Positions 42,559-52,497 of a DNA stretch of 64,000 nucleotides are shown here, one piece after another (within the stretch, counting starts at the first letter, position 1; each line of letters opens with the position of its first letter). Location: NCBI GenBank assembly GCA_020634495.1, contig JACKBR010000018.1, forward strand, positions 27,969 through 91,968, read 5' to 3'. The notes beneath the pieces were generated by a model. That model was not told where the DNA came from. It saw nothing but the letters and a program-made list of their open reading frames with translations, and searched no databases. The position numbers were made by a program, and so were the translations under genes. Source of the stretch: Ardenticatenaceae bacterium. Lineage in GTDB: Bacteria > Chloroflexota > Anaerolineae > Promineifilales > Promineifilaceae.

Positions 42559-44151
42559 ATGGATGTCTCTGTAGAAATTACGATAAAAGATGTAACAGTG
42601 TACCCGGACCGTGCTCGTGTGTCTGGCGTGGGCACCTGCGATTTGGCAGGAGGGCGTCATCGCTTGGTTGTGCCCAACTTGCCGCTCACAATGGACGTAA
42701 ACTCGATTCGGGTGCGGGGCAGCGGCGTCGCCAGGGTGCGCGTACTGGGTGTGGAAGTTGCTCGCCAATTTTTTGAGGAATCGCCTGCTGAAGCGGTGCG
42801 TAAGTTAGAAGCGCAAATTGAAGAAGTGCAAGATTCGCTGCGCGTGCTGGAGGATCAAAAGGCTGGCTGGCAGGCACATGGCACTTATCTGGATGGCATT
42901 CGCCAGGCAACGGCCGAATTTGCCAAAGGTTTGTCGCGTGGCAAAACCACCGTGGCCGAGCAGCAGCAGGTGATTGCATTTTTGCAGGAACAAGACGAAG
43001 CGATGCGCACGGCCGTTCGTGAATTGGAGCAAACCCAGCGGGGGCAGTTGCGCCGCCTGCAAAAATTGCAGCAAGAGCTAAAGCAAATTCGCACCACCAA
43101 GCCGCCCCAACAATATCAGGCTTACATTGAGGTTGACGTGCTTACAGACGGCCGTTTCCAGCCAGAAGTGAGTTACGTGGTGACCCAGGCTGGTTGGCAG
43201 CCGCTTTATGATATTCGTCTGCTGCCGGAAAACGGCCGTTACGCCCTGGAAATCAGCTATCTGGCCCAAATCACCCAGCGTACCGGGCAGACGTGGTCAC
43301 AGGTAAATTTGGCCGTTTCTACAGCCCGTCCGGCGCTCAACCAAAGCGTGCCGCAAATAGAGCCCTGGTTTATTCGTGAATTCCAGCCTCCACCGCCGCG
43401 CCCGCTGGTGCGGGCGGCCCAACCCGCAGCGGCCAAGATGGCCATGATGACGGCTGACGCAGCCGCCCCTGAACCTGAGATGGCCGAAGATCCATTTACG
43501 GCAGAGGTGGCTACCGCTGAGGTTCAATCTGAGGGAACGGCCGTTACCTACCGCGCCACTGGCCAGATTGATATTCCCAATGACGGTTCGCCTCACAAAA
43601 CGACGTTGCAGAACCTTCCTTTCCAGCCAACATTAGATTACCTCACCATTCCCAAATTTAGCGATGCTGTTTTCCGCCGGGTAACGGCCGTTTATGACCA
43701 GCTTGGTCCCCTGCTGCCTGGTTCTGCCAGCCTGTTTGTGGGTGACGAATACATTGGCCAAACAAAGATCGAGCTGACGGTTCAGGGAGATGAACTTGAG
43801 CTGCTGTTTGGCGTCGAAGACCTCATTACCGTTGAGCGCAAACTCACCCGGCGTGACGTCGATAAGAAATTGCTGGGGGATAAACGACATCTGCGCTATG
43901 GCTATGCCATTGAACTGAAAAATTTACTTCCGGCCGAAGCAACGATTGTGCTGAAAGATCATTTTCCTCTTTCGCGCCACGAGCAGATCAAGGTAAAATT
44001 AGAAGAAATACGGCCGCAGCCCACAGAGCAAACCCAGCTAAATTTGGTAGAATGGCAGCTTAAAGTGGCAAGCGGCACAGAAGTGACCGTGGAGTACGAA
44101 TACAGCGTGGTGCATCCACGCAGCTTAAAGGTAGCGGGGCTGCTCGATTAG
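42559..44151 (+). CDS. MuiA-like protein (DUF4140/DUF4139)
   Basis: The product is about 530 residues from the ATG at 42559, with AAAGGAGA upstream; the longer frame from 42526 lacks this. It begins with the DUF4140-type strand (I-T-I-K-D-V-T-V-Y-P-D-R-A-R-V), followed by a coiled coil of about 90 residues (about 85-185). The DUF4139 beta region follows, with S-Y-V-V-T-Q-A-G-W-Q-P-L-Y-D-I-R and a C-terminal beta domain. Relatives are called mucoidy inhibitor A proteins; their molecular function is unknown. No signal peptide is seen. Confidence 0.85.
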   Translation: MDVSVEITIKDVTVYPDRARVSGVGTCDLAGGRHRLVVPNLPLTMDVNSIRVRGSGVARVRVLGVEVARQFFEESPAEAVRKLEAQIEEVQDSLRVLEDQKAGWQAHGTYLDGIRQATAEFAKGLSRGKTTVAEQQQVIAFLQEQDEAMRTAVRELEQTQRGQLRRLQKLQQELKQIRTTKPPQQYQAYIEVDVLTDGRFQPEVSYVVTQAGWQPLYDIRLLPENGRYALEISYLAQITQRTGQTWSQVNLAVSTARPALNQSVPQIEPWFIREFQPPPPRPLVRAAQPAAAKMAMMTADAAAPEPEMAEDPFTAEVATAEVQSEGTAVTYRATGQIDIPNDGSPHKTTLQNLPFQPTLDYLTIPKFSDAVFRRVTAVYDQLGPLLPGSASLFVGDEYIGQTKIELTVQGDELELLFGVEDLITVERKLTRRDVDKKLLGDKRHLRYGYAIELKNLLPAEATIVLKDHFPLSRHEQIKVKLEEIRPQPTEQTQLNLVEWQLKVASGTEVTVEYEYSVVHPRSLKVAGLLD

Positions 44152-44167
44152 CCCCTCGGAGGCAACT

Positions 44168-45496
44168 ATTTCCCAAAAATTTTATGAAACAGCCCAACCA
44201 AAGGAACGTGCCTTTTTGGTTGGGGCTGAACTGAAACATGGACGGCCGTTACTGCCCGTAGAGGATAGCCTGTTAGAGCTGCAACGCCTGGCGGATACGG
44301 CCGGATTAGCTGTGGTTGGGCAGTCGGTTCAGCGTTTTGACCGTCCCGACAGCGCCACGTACATTGGCTCCGGTAAAGTAGAAGAAGTCAAAATACTTAT
44401 CGAAGAATTGGATGCTGGCGTTATTATTTTTGATGATGAGCTGACGCCGCGCCATCAGCGCGAGCTAGAAAAAATATTTGGCGAAGATGTCAAGGTAATT
44501 GATCGCACCGCGCTGATTTTGGACATCTTTGCCCAACATGCCCAAACTCGTGAAGGCAAGCTTCAGGTTGAGCTGGCTCAGTTGGAATATCGCGTGCCGC
44601 GCCTGACGCGCATGTGGACCCATCTTGCCCGGCAGGCGGGTGGACGTGTTGGCGGCATGGGCGGCGGCGTGGGGCTGCGCGGCCCTGGTGAAACCCAGCT
44701 AGAAACCGACCGGCGAGAAATTGGTCGGCGTATTGCCCACATAAAAGGGCAGTTGGAAAATGTGCGGGCGCACCGCGAGCGACATCGTGCCAAGCGGCAG
44801 CAGACAGAGCTGCAAGTGGTGGCCATTGTAGGCTACACCAACGCGGGCAAATCGACCTTGCTAAACAAGCTGAGCGATGCCGATGTGCTTTCGGCCGATA
44901 TGCTGTTTGCCACGCTGGACCCCACCACGCGCAAAGTGGATATGCCGGGCGGTCGTGAGCTGCTCTTTACCGATACGGTGGGCTTCATTCAAAAGCTGCC
45001 TACGGACATTGTGGCGGCCTTCCGGGCGACGCTTGAGGAGATTACTGAGGCAGATATGCTGCTGCATGTGGTTGATGCTACCCATCCCAATGCTGCGGCC
45101 CAGATGGAAGCTGTAGAGGACACGCTGGCTGAGCTTGAGGTGGATCATTTGCCGATGGTGGTGGCGCTGAATAAGATTGATATGCTGCCAGATGATGTGA
45201 ATCCACGAGAGATGTTTGACCTGCCCTATCCCGTTGTGCCGGTTTCGGCCGTTTCTGGGGAAGGCATTGGCGAGCTGTTGGTGGCAGTTGATGCGGCAAT
45301 GGTGCGCTATTTACGGCCGTTAACCGTTCTGCTGCCTTACAAGCGTGGGGATTTGCTCTCGATGATGTATGAGCGGGGCCAGGTAGACGGCGAAGAGCAT
45401 ACCGCAGAAGGGGTAATTGTTTATGGACGATTGCCCCAACGACTGATACCATACTTTGAACCTTACATGAACGGACAGCAAACAGCCCATGAATGA
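44168..45496 (+). CDS. hflX: HflX-type ribosome-associated GTPase
   Basis: The C-terminal two thirds hold G1 G-Y-T-N-A-G-K-S-T-L, switch II region D-T-V-G-F-I, N-K-I-D (G4) and the HflX-specific G-x-G-G-V-G-L-R-G-P-G-E-T-Q-L-E loop. The N-terminal domain begins with a stretch conserved in HflX (K-F-Y-E-T-A-Q-P-K-E-R-A-F-L-V-G). That stretch can only be included if translation starts at ATT 44168, which has GGAGG (44158-44162) at ideal 5-nt spacing and no ATG/GTG/TTG alternative. The next TTG at 44216 would cut this segment off. Product about 442 residues. Confidence 0.85.
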   Translation: MSQKFYETAQPKERAFLVGAELKHGRPLLPVEDSLLELQRLADTAGLAVVGQSVQRFDRPDSATYIGSGKVEEVKILIEELDAGVIIFDDELTPRHQRELEKIFGEDVKVIDRTALILDIFAQHAQTREGKLQVELAQLEYRVPRLTRMWTHLARQAGGRVGGMGGGVGLRGPGETQLETDRREIGRRIAHIKGQLENVRAHRERHRAKRQQTELQVVAIVGYTNAGKSTLLNKLSDADVLSADMLFATLDPTTRKVDMPGGRELLFTDTVGFIQKLPTDIVAAFRATLEEITEADMLLHVVDATHPNAAAQMEAVEDTLAELEVDHLPMVVALNKIDMLPDDVNPREMFDLPYPVVPVSAVSGEGIGELLVAVDAAMVRYLRPLTVLLPYKRGDLLSMMYERGQVDGEEHTAEGVIVYGRLPQRLIPYFEPYMNGQQTAHE

Positions 45497-45689
45497 TTTT
45501 TTAGATAAAGTAAGTGATTTTTTAAGCAAATATCCAGGCTTACTACCCCTGCTTGGTGTCTTGCTCATTATTGTAAATCTTATTTTACAGTTCTTCCCTG
45601 GCAGCTGGTTTGTAGACCGAAATATTTTGTTGCATCTTGGCCTGATTATCAGCTTTGTTGGCTTGCTGGTGATTCGGCCGTTAACCTGA
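45489..45689 (+). CDS. Small two-TM membrane protein (66 aa)
   Basis: The 66-residue protein starts inside the last codons of hflX (8-bp overlap) and has two hydrophobic helices (about 17-36 and 46-63). No family is known. Translational coupling to hflX suggests both are made together. Confidence 0.6.
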   Translation: MNDFLDKVSDFLSKYPGLLPLLGVLLIIVNLILQFFPGSWFVDRNILLHLGLIISFVGLLVIRPLT

Positions 45690-45736
45690 TTCCCCTTATT
45701 TCCTAATGACTTACCCCGCTGGCCAGGTTGTTGCTC

Positions 45737-46900
45737 ATGATTCCTATTGAAACCGTTGCCCAAAATACGGCCGTTCAGGCCGCACTTGCCACTTTCCCAG
45801 AAATTGTTCCCCAAATTGTTGAGCAAACCATTGCTATCCAGCAAATTCCCGCCCCGACTTTTGCGGAAGCAAAGCGGGCTGCCTATGTGCAAAAGCGTTT
45901 TGCTGAGGTGGGACTAGTAGAAGTTGCTCAGGATGGGCTGCATAACGTATACGGCCGTTTCCCAGGCAGCGCCCCTACGAAGCAGTTGCCTGTCATTATT
46001 TCCGCCCATACCGACACCGTTTTTCCAGCCTCTACCGACCTCACCGTGCGGCGAGAACCTCCGCTCTATCATGGCCCCGGCATTGGCGATAATTCGACGG
46101 GGGTGGCAGGCTTGTTGGCCCTGGCGGAGGCGTTACGAGTGCATGAGATACGGCCGTTGGCCGACATCTGGTTTGTGGCCAATGTGGGGGAAGAAGGGCT
46201 GGGGGATCTGCGTGGAATGCGGGCCGTTGTGGAGCGATTTGGCGGCAACGCAATCTATCTGGTTCTTGAAGGTGGGCTTTTTGGGCAGATTTCCCATCAG
46301 GCCATTGGCGTGCGGCGCTACGAAATTGAAATTCGCACGCCGGGTGGCCACTCATGGGGGAATTTTGGCCAACGCAGCGCTATTCATGAATTAGGACATC
46401 TTATTGTCGCCATCGACAAGCTGCAAGTGCCAGCAAACCCCAAAACCACATTCAATGTTGGCGTAATTGAAGGCGGCACCTCTATTAACACCATTGCCCA
46501 ATCCGCCAAAATGCTGCTGGATTTACGCTCAGAAGACCCAGAGCAGTTGGCTGGCCTGGTGGCTGAAGTGGAAAAGTTAGTAAGGCGCTGCCAAAAACGG
46601 GCAAATGTGTCCGTGCAAATGACTCAGATTGGCAGCCGCCCGGCTGGCTGGCTTGAGCGCGAAGCTCCTCTGGTGCAGCAGGCTGTTGCTGCGCTGCGCT
46701 ATGTTGGTTGCTCGCAGATTAGCTTTATTGCCAGCAGCACCGATGCCAATATCCCGTTGAGTAAGGGGTATACGGCCGTTTGCCTGGGGCTTACCGAATC
46801 GAGCAATGCTCACCGCCTGGATGAATACATGGACAGCAGTCATTTGGCCGCCGGTATCAGCCAAACTTTGTTGCTGGCCTTATCTGCTGCCGGGTTATAA
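45737..46900 (+). CDS. M20-family metallopeptidase (dipeptidase/tripeptidase-like)
   Basis: The product is about 387 residues from the ATG at 45737. It shows the M20 metal motifs: S-A-H-T-D-T-V-F near residue 92, G-I-G-D-N-S-T-G-V, N-V-G-E-E-G-L-G-D with the catalytic Glu pair, and S-T-D-A-N near the C-terminus. The middle holds the dimerisation domain (G-G-H-S-W-G). It is likely a cytoplasmic peptidase, similar to PepT-like enzymes. Confidence 0.87.
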   Translation: MIPIETVAQNTAVQAALATFPEIVPQIVEQTIAIQQIPAPTFAEAKRAAYVQKRFAEVGLVEVAQDGLHNVYGRFPGSAPTKQLPVIISAHTDTVFPASTDLTVRREPPLYHGPGIGDNSTGVAGLLALAEALRVHEIRPLADIWFVANVGEEGLGDLRGMRAVVERFGGNAIYLVLEGGLFGQISHQAIGVRRYEIEIRTPGGHSWGNFGQRSAIHELGHLIVAIDKLQVPANPKTTFNVGVIEGGTSINTIAQSAKMLLDLRSEDPEQLAGLVAEVEKLVRRCQKRANVSVQMTQIGSRPAGWLEREAPLVQQAVAALRYVGCSQISFIASSTDANIPLSKGYTAVCLGLTESSNAHRLDEYMDSSHLAAGISQTLLLALSAAGL

Positions 46901-46935
46901 ATCCACAACCGAAATCAACCTTTCTGGAGAAAAAC

Positions 46936-48084
46936 ATGAATTTTGAACTAAATGAGGAACAGCGCGAGTTTCAGCACATTGTGCATGATTTTGTGGCCAA
47001 AGAGCTAAAGCCGATGGCCCGTGAAACTGACGAGAAAAGCGAATTTAACTGGACGGCCGTAAAAAAAATGGGCCCAATTGGGCTGCTCGGTTTAGAGGTG
47101 CCCGAACAATATGGAGGAGCACAGGTCGATGCCGTCAGCGCGGCTATTGCCATTGAAGAGCTGGGCTGGGGCTGTGGGTCAACTGCCCTGGCCGTTGCCG
47201 CACACAACGGGCTGGCGCTGGGGCCAATTGTGAAATACGGCAGCGAAGCCCAAAAGGAACAATGGTTGCCAGACCTGGCTACGGGCAAGGGCAAGTTAGG
47301 TTGTCTGTCGCTTACAGAGCCGGGCGCTGGGTCAGATCTACAGGGTGGGGTGCGCACAACGGCCGTAAAAGAAGGCGACTCCTGGATCATCGACGGCGCA
47401 AAAATGTGGATGACCAACGCCTCAATCGCTGACCTCATGGTCGTGTTGTGCCGTACCGACTCAGCTGGTGGCAGCCACTCCCTAAGCCACATCCTGGTGC
47501 CCACAAATACTCCAGGCATCACCGTTGGCCCCGCCGAAAAGAAGATGGGGCTAAAAGGCTCGCCAACCCATGCCGTCACCTTTGATGAAGTTCGGGTTCC
47601 CTTAGGAAATTTGCTGGGCGAAGAGGGGCGAGGCTTGCAGCAAACCCTGGCTACCCTGGACAGTGGCCGGGTTGGGATCGGCGCACTGGCGGTTGGTTTA
47701 GGGCAAGCAGCATACGAGGCAGCCATCAAATATGCTCATGAACGGGAAACATTTGGCAAACCCATTGCCCATCACCAGGCGGTGCAGTGGATGCTGGCCG
47801 ATGCCGCCACAGAACTGCAAGCAGCCCGGCTAATGGTTTACTGGGCCGCTTCATTAAAGGGAGCCGGACAAAAGTTCACAAAAGAAGCCGCCATGGCCAA
47901 ACTGTTCGCTACCGAGGTCAGTGAGCGGGTTTGTCGCAATGCGATTCAGATACACGGGGGCTACGGCTACAGCAGTGAATTTGAGGTAGAGCGCATCTAT
48001 CGAGACACCCGCCTGATGACGATTGGGGAAGGAACCAGCGAGATACAGCGCCTGGTTATTGCTCGTCACATCCTGAGTCTATAA
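46936..48084 (+). CDS. Acyl-CoA dehydrogenase
   Basis: The 382-residue FAD enzyme has the ACAD signatures: L-T-E-P-G-A-G-S-D near residue 128, W-I-I-D-G-A-K-M-W-M-T-N-A, R-E-T-F-G-K-P-I and Q-I-H-G-G-Y-G-Y. The likely catalytic base Glu is in Y-S-S-E-F-E-V-E-R, as in short-chain and butyryl-CoA types. It catalyses the first step of fatty- or amino-acid beta-oxidation. GGAG precedes the ATG. No other beta-oxidation gene is close. Confidence 0.93.
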   Translation: MNFELNEEQREFQHIVHDFVAKELKPMARETDEKSEFNWTAVKKMGPIGLLGLEVPEQYGGAQVDAVSAAIAIEELGWGCGSTALAVAAHNGLALGPIVKYGSEAQKEQWLPDLATGKGKLGCLSLTEPGAGSDLQGGVRTTAVKEGDSWIIDGAKMWMTNASIADLMVVLCRTDSAGGSHSLSHILVPTNTPGITVGPAEKKMGLKGSPTHAVTFDEVRVPLGNLLGEEGRGLQQTLATLDSGRVGIGALAVGLGQAAYEAAIKYAHERETFGKPIAHHQAVQWMLADAATELQAARLMVYWAASLKGAGQKFTKEAAMAKLFATEVSERVCRNAIQIHGGYGYSSEFEVERIYRDTRLMTIGEGTSEIQRLVIARHILSL

Positions 48085-48137
48085 AGATTAATTCAGGGGC
48101 TGGGGCCAAGTACAAACAGCTTTAAGTTAATGGTTTT

Positions 48138-48190
48138 AGCCGCAGATTCTTTCGACACCACTAGGGCGCAGAAAGAATCTGCGGCTGCTT
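48138..48190 (+). terminator. Intrinsic terminator between convergent genes
   Basis: A 16-bp perfect stem (AGCCGCAGATTCTTTC with GAAAGAATCTGCGGCT, loop 17 nt) is followed by GCTTTTATTA. It ends the acyl-CoA dehydrogenase transcript and also lies just past the stop of the opposite cadherin gene. Confidence 0.8.
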
Positions 48191-48193
48191 TTA

Positions 48194-50500
48194 TTAGTTC
48201 AAATTGATACGAAGCGTGTAAGTTGTGTTTGTCACAGGGACGCTGTACACGCGAATGTAATACGTACCCGCAGCGAGCGTACCGAAATTCAACGTTTTGG
48301 TTGTTGAGGGATTACCGTTGTTGCCGAGCAACGTTGGGTTATTGCAGCTGCCGGAGTACATAATTAATTGCCCCTGAGATGGCTCAAAACTGGATAAGAT
48401 CACAGTTGGATTAGCCGCACTGCTTAAGGTAAAGACATACCAATCCTCAGTGTCATCGGATGTAAATTCATAATCTGTGCCTGGCCCAAGTCCGTAGGCC
48501 TGGCTGCAAAGGTCATTGGGTTCCACCGGGGGGTAGTTATTCAACATTGTGGGTACAAAAATATACGAGATGGGTAGGGCAGAGACATTGATAGTGATGA
48601 TGCCAGTGTCAATTTGCCCGCCTTTATCAATGGCCCGAATTGTTAAGTTGAAGGTTGGCATTACGTCAGCGTCTAGTTTGCTGGTGTCCGGCACCGTAAT
48701 TTGGCCGGTGCTGCTATTGATGGCAAAAACAGTGCCTGTATTGCCACCCGTAATGGAAAAAGTGAGGGCATCCCCGCTGGCAAATTCTGGGTCTGTGGCG
48801 GAAACAGTGCCCACCACAACGCCATTGGCACTGCCCTCGGAGACGTTAAAAGTGGCATTGTTTACAGTTGGTGCCTCGTCATACAGGTTGTTTAGGTTTA
48901 TGGTGACTGTGGCTGTGTCTTGCAAGCCGCCAGTGTCGGTGACGATGACACCAAGCATGAAGTTTGGATTTGTTTCATAGTCCAACTGATTGGTGTCAGC
49001 GACGGTGATTTGGCCGTTGTTGTTTATAGCAAAAGCGTTGCCCGTATTGCCTGTGGATAAGCCAAAAATAAGCGCGTTCATGTCGGCGGCATCTGGATCA
49101 GAGGCGGTTACTGTTCCAACTAGCGACCCATTGCCAAGGTTTTCGTTGATACTGAATGAATTGTCATTAACTGTTGGCTCCTCATTTAGGTCAACGAGGT
49201 TAATAAAAGCGGTAGCCGTTTCGGCGGGGTTAACGCCGTCATCCACATCTACTGTCAGGGTGAATGTTGGATTTTCTTCAAAGTTGAGCTGGGTTGTGTC
49301 ATTTACTGTAATTTCGCCAGTTGTGCTGCTTACAGCAAAGGCATTGTTGGTGTTCCCCACTAAATTACTAAAGGTTAAAGGTACCTCTTCTGGGTCATTG
49401 GCCAGAAAAAAGCCAACAGACTCGTTATTGGCTAAATTCTCATTTGGCGTGTAGGTGATGTTGCTGGTGCTGGGCGGTTCGTTTTCATCAATTATGTCGA
49501 TAACAATATCGGCTGAGTCTGTGTTCATGCCACTGTCTTCAACCTCTACGGTTAGGGTATAAGTAGGGGTGGTTTCATAATCAAGCTGATCGCTGTCGTT
49601 CACAGTGATGTCCCCGCTGCTGTCAATTGCAAAAGCAGCTAAGGGGTCACCGCCAATGATGCTGTAGGTAAAAGATTCATTGGCATCTACGTCACTGGTG
49701 ATGACAGTTCCTACGAAGGTTCCAATCGTTTCATTTTCTGTAATAGTAAAAGGCCCGCCGCTAATAGTGGGTGGCTCGTTAATGTCGTTAATGTCTACGG
49801 TGATTTCGGCCGTATCAATTAGCGCGCCCCTATCTTCTACCTGAACGGTGAAGGTGAGGCTTTGATTGGTTTCAAAGTCGAGTGGCCCTTCACTGTTGAC
49901 TGTCACGGCCCCTGTGCCAATATCTAAGGCAAACGGCGTGCCAAAGTTACCGCCTATGATGGTATAAGACAGTGCATCCCCAGCATCTAGATCGGTGGCC
50001 ACAACAGTGTCAACAGGGGTTCCTGTTGGGCTGTTTTCATCTACCGAAAATGTCTGGTTAAGTACTGTTGGTTGTTGGTCAAAAATAGGTGTAATTGTGA
50101 TTTCAAAGGTGGCCTGGGATGTGGTTGTGGCGCTTGTCTCTGCTGTAAAATCAAATGAGTCGGCTAATGTTTCGCTGTCGTCATGCACATAAGCCAGGAA
50201 ACCATTGTCGATGTCCGATTGGTTGAATTGGCCCGTAGGTGCTAGGGTTGTAGTGCCGTTGAGTAGGAGGGAGCCGTTGGTGGGCGTGGTGACCAGGGTA
50301 TAGGTTATGATGGCTCCAGGGGCATCTGGGTCTTCGGCTAAAAGTAAGGCTGAAGTGATGGCGCTGCTGCTTGCTTCTTCTACAGTTAAGCCTGCATTAA
50401 TAGAGATTGTGGCCGCAGCCAATACATTACCCAGCCAGAAAACGGCCGTACTCATGGCAAACAAAACTGCAAATATAGTTAGGACACGATTTCTTCGCAT
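48194..50500 (-). CDS. Secreted cadherin-repeat protein with PPC domain
   Basis: The 768-residue protein has a signal peptide (about 1-29), a CSPG-like repeat (about 35-135) and about five cadherin repeats (about 140-645), each ending in motifs such as D-I-N-D-I-N-E-P-P and D-I-I-D-E-N-E-P-P. These Asp-rich joints would bind calcium. A short hydrophobic stretch with Y-I-F-V-P-T follows, then a C-terminal prepeptidase (PPC) domain with D-D-T-E-D-W-Y-V-F-T. It is likely a surface adhesin. Only one ACGGCCGT copy is present, in the signal-peptide region. Confidence 0.8.
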   Translation of the reverse strand: MRRNRVLTIFAVLFAMSTAVFWLGNVLAAATISINAGLTVEEASSSAITSALLLAEDPDAPGAIITYTLVTTPTNGSLLLNGTTTLAPTGQFNQSDIDNGFLAYVHDDSETLADSFDFTAETSATTTSQATFEITITPIFDQQPTVLNQTFSVDENSPTGTPVDTVVATDLDAGDALSYTIIGGNFGTPFALDIGTGAVTVNSEGPLDFETNQSLTFTVQVEDRGALIDTAEITVDINDINEPPTISGGPFTITENETIGTFVGTVITSDVDANESFTYSIIGGDPLAAFAIDSSGDITVNDSDQLDYETTPTYTLTVEVEDSGMNTDSADIVIDIIDENEPPSTSNITYTPNENLANNESVGFFLANDPEEVPLTFSNLVGNTNNAFAVSSTTGEITVNDTTQLNFEENPTFTLTVDVDDGVNPAETATAFINLVDLNEEPTVNDNSFSINENLGNGSLVGTVTASDPDAADMNALIFGLSTGNTGNAFAINNNGQITVADTNQLDYETNPNFMLGVIVTDTGGLQDTATVTINLNNLYDEAPTVNNATFNVSEGSANGVVVGTVSATDPEFASGDALTFSITGGNTGTVFAINSSTGQITVPDTSKLDADVMPTFNLTIRAIDKGGQIDTGIITINVSALPISYIFVPTMLNNYPPVEPNDLCSQAYGLGPGTDYEFTSDDTEDWYVFTLSSAANPTVILSSFEPSQGQLIMYSGSCNNPTLLGNNGNPSTTKTLNFGTLAAGTYYIRVYSVPVTNTTYTLRINLN

Positions 50501-50568
50501 ACCAATCTATCTCTAATGTTACTTCTTGTTACAAATTGCAAGGACAACTCATAACGTAGGCCCCACGT

Positions 50569-52497
50569 TTATCCACCGGGAAGGGGTGGGGGTGTTGGGC
50601 TAGCAGGGGGCGAGGTTGGTTGTGGATTACTGCCGCCACCGCCACCAGGGGCAGGTGTAAATGTCGCGGTGGGCGTGGGCGTGTTGGTGGGCGTTGGTGT
50701 TGGTGTGTTTGTTGGCCGAGGTGGAATGGTAGCGGCAATTGGAATGATGTTAATGCTGTTTTCATCTAAGAGACGGCTGGCGCTGGCAGCAAGCCAACCC
50801 CGAAGCCCGTCATCTAAAATGACATTATACCATTCACCTTCCGAATTATCTTTCGCCAAAACGGCAACAACATCTCCCTGGTAAAGATAGCGCAGGATGG
50901 GGTAAACGGTGCCAGGGCCCTGCCGTAAGCTGGCAGAACTCACAAATACCTCAACCTGGGGGATTGGTGTTGGCGACACTGTGAAGGTGGGCGTTGGGGT
51001 GTTGGTAGGCGTTGACGTAAAGGTTGGGGTGGCAGGGGCAGGCTTGATAGATATTACGCTATTGTTACTTGTGACAATATCCCGGTTGGTTGTTAGGTCT
51101 TCTAGCACAACGTGCCATTCGGCGGCTGTGCTGCTGTCTGGGAGCAGCGTTTGTAGGCTGTAAGTGCCATCTGTGGAGGGTGCGCTGATGCTGCCCAAAA
51201 GGGAACGGCCGTTTTCCGTTAGCAAATAAACGGCAAAGCGCTGGTTCTCTTGCAGCACTGCGCTCGATCTCCAATTGAAATTGACTGTGTCCCCAGCTTG
51301 AAATTCGCTGGCATTTGGTGGCCCTAAAATTTCAATTGTTTCATCAACAGAGGTCACTTCAGAAATGGGAATGGCCTCTTGGGAGAGTTCGATATCGGGT
51401 GAGGTTTGGGGCAATTGTGGGGTTGGTGTCGCGCTTTCTTCGGCCGTTTCGCTCAGGGTAATGGCTGGCTCCGTTGGCTGCCCACCATTTGATTGGTTGC
51501 GGGCAAATGCCCACGCGGCAACGGCGCTCAGGCTTAGAATCAAAATGGCTACTGGCAGCAACAACATCAATCTTGAGCGGCGCGGCGGTGGTGGGCTGAT
51601 GACGGACGTTTCGCCCCGCGTTTGAATGAGCAGCCGCTCGCTTTGCAAAGCCTCATTGATTGCTTCCAAAAATTCCTGGATGGTGTTGTAGCGGCCCCAA
51701 GGCTGCTTGCGCAAACTTTTATCAATCAGGTCGTAAGTTTGGCGAGACAAGTCTGGACGGGCTTCTTCCAGGGCTGTGTTTTGTGGTTTAAGGGTCAGGG
51801 CAAAGGTTTGCCAAAATGAGCCAGCTTCAGTGGGTAGTTCACCGGTTAGGATTTCATGCAAAATAACGCCCAGGGCAAAGATTTGACTGCGGCTATCGAC
51901 TGGTTTGCCATTGGCCAGCTCTGGAGCAACATAGGCCATGTTCAGTTGGAGGGGGAGCTGTGCGGCCGTTCCATTTTCGGCGGCCGGTACGCCCAGATCG
52001 ACTAAAACAACGGTGCCATCATGCTTGAGCATGATGTTGTCTGGCGTGAGGTGATGGTGATAAAGGTCTAGCCGTTCGGCAAGTTCCAGGGCTTCTGCCA
52101 GTTGGCGAACAATTTTTAGGGCGTAAATGCTGTTGGCTGGCGTGCCTTGTTGGGCAAGCTGGCGCAGGCGTTCTCGCAGGGTGATCCCTTCAACTAAGTC
52201 ACGGGCAACGTAGGGGCGATCCGTGGGGGTGAGGCCAATTTGGTATACCTGGGCGATGTTGGGGTGCTTTAGCTGAGCCACCTTGTTCATCTTGTCTAGG
52301 AACAGCTCAACGTATTGGCGCTTGTTATTAAATACAGGCAGCAAAATTTCAATCGCGACGGCGCGATTTTCATCAACATCAAACGCACGATAAAGATCGG
52401 TAACGGCCGTTTGGGTGATGTGCGCTTCTAATTTATATTGATCAATTAATTGGTCATATAAATTAGACGGCCTTGCCTGGTCTTTCTGGGTTTCCAT
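50569..52497 (-). CDS. Membrane pseudokinase with Ig-like and SH3 ectodomains
   Basis: The 642-residue protein has a kinase fold at about 18-285. Key residues differ from active kinases: the beta-3 Lys is E50 (V-A-I-E), the glycine loop has no glycine, and the H-R-D-L-K-P-x-N loop reads H-H-H-L-T-P-D-N (147-154), so the catalytic Asp is His149. D167-L-G keeps only the metal Asp. A membrane helix (about 308-328) leads outside to an Ig-like domain (about 390-480), a Thr/Pro linker, an SH3-like domain (about 510-580) with L-R-Q-G-P-G-T-V-Y-P-I-L, and a Thr/Pro tail. It may signal by binding, not phosphorylation. Confidence 0.75.
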   Translation of the reverse strand: METQKDQARPSNLYDQLIDQYKLEAHITQTAVTDLYRAFDVDENRAVAIEILLPVFNNKRQYVELFLDKMNKVAQLKHPNIAQVYQIGLTPTDRPYVARDLVEGITLRERLRQLAQQGTPANSIYALKIVRQLAEALELAERLDLYHHHLTPDNIMLKHDGTVVLVDLGVPAAENGTAAQLPLQLNMAYVAPELANGKPVDSRSQIFALGVILHEILTGELPTEAGSFWQTFALTLKPQNTALEEARPDLSRQTYDLIDKSLRKQPWGRYNTIQEFLEAINEALQSERLLIQTRGETSVISPPPPRRSRLMLLLPVAILILSLSAVAAWAFARNQSNGGQPTEPAITLSETAEESATPTPQLPQTSPDIELSQEAIPISEVTSVDETIEILGPPNASEFQAGDTVNFNWRSSAVLQENQRFAVYLLTENGRSLLGSISAPSTDGTYSLQTLLPDSSTAAEWHVVLEDLTTNRDIVTSNNSVISIKPAPATPTFTSTPTNTPTPTFTVSPTPIPQVEVFVSSASLRQGPGTVYPILRYLYQGDVVAVLAKDNSEGEWYNVILDDGLRGWLAASASRLLDENSINIIPIAATIPPRPTNTPTPTPTNTPTPTATFTPAPGGGGGSNPQPTSPPASPTPPPLPGG

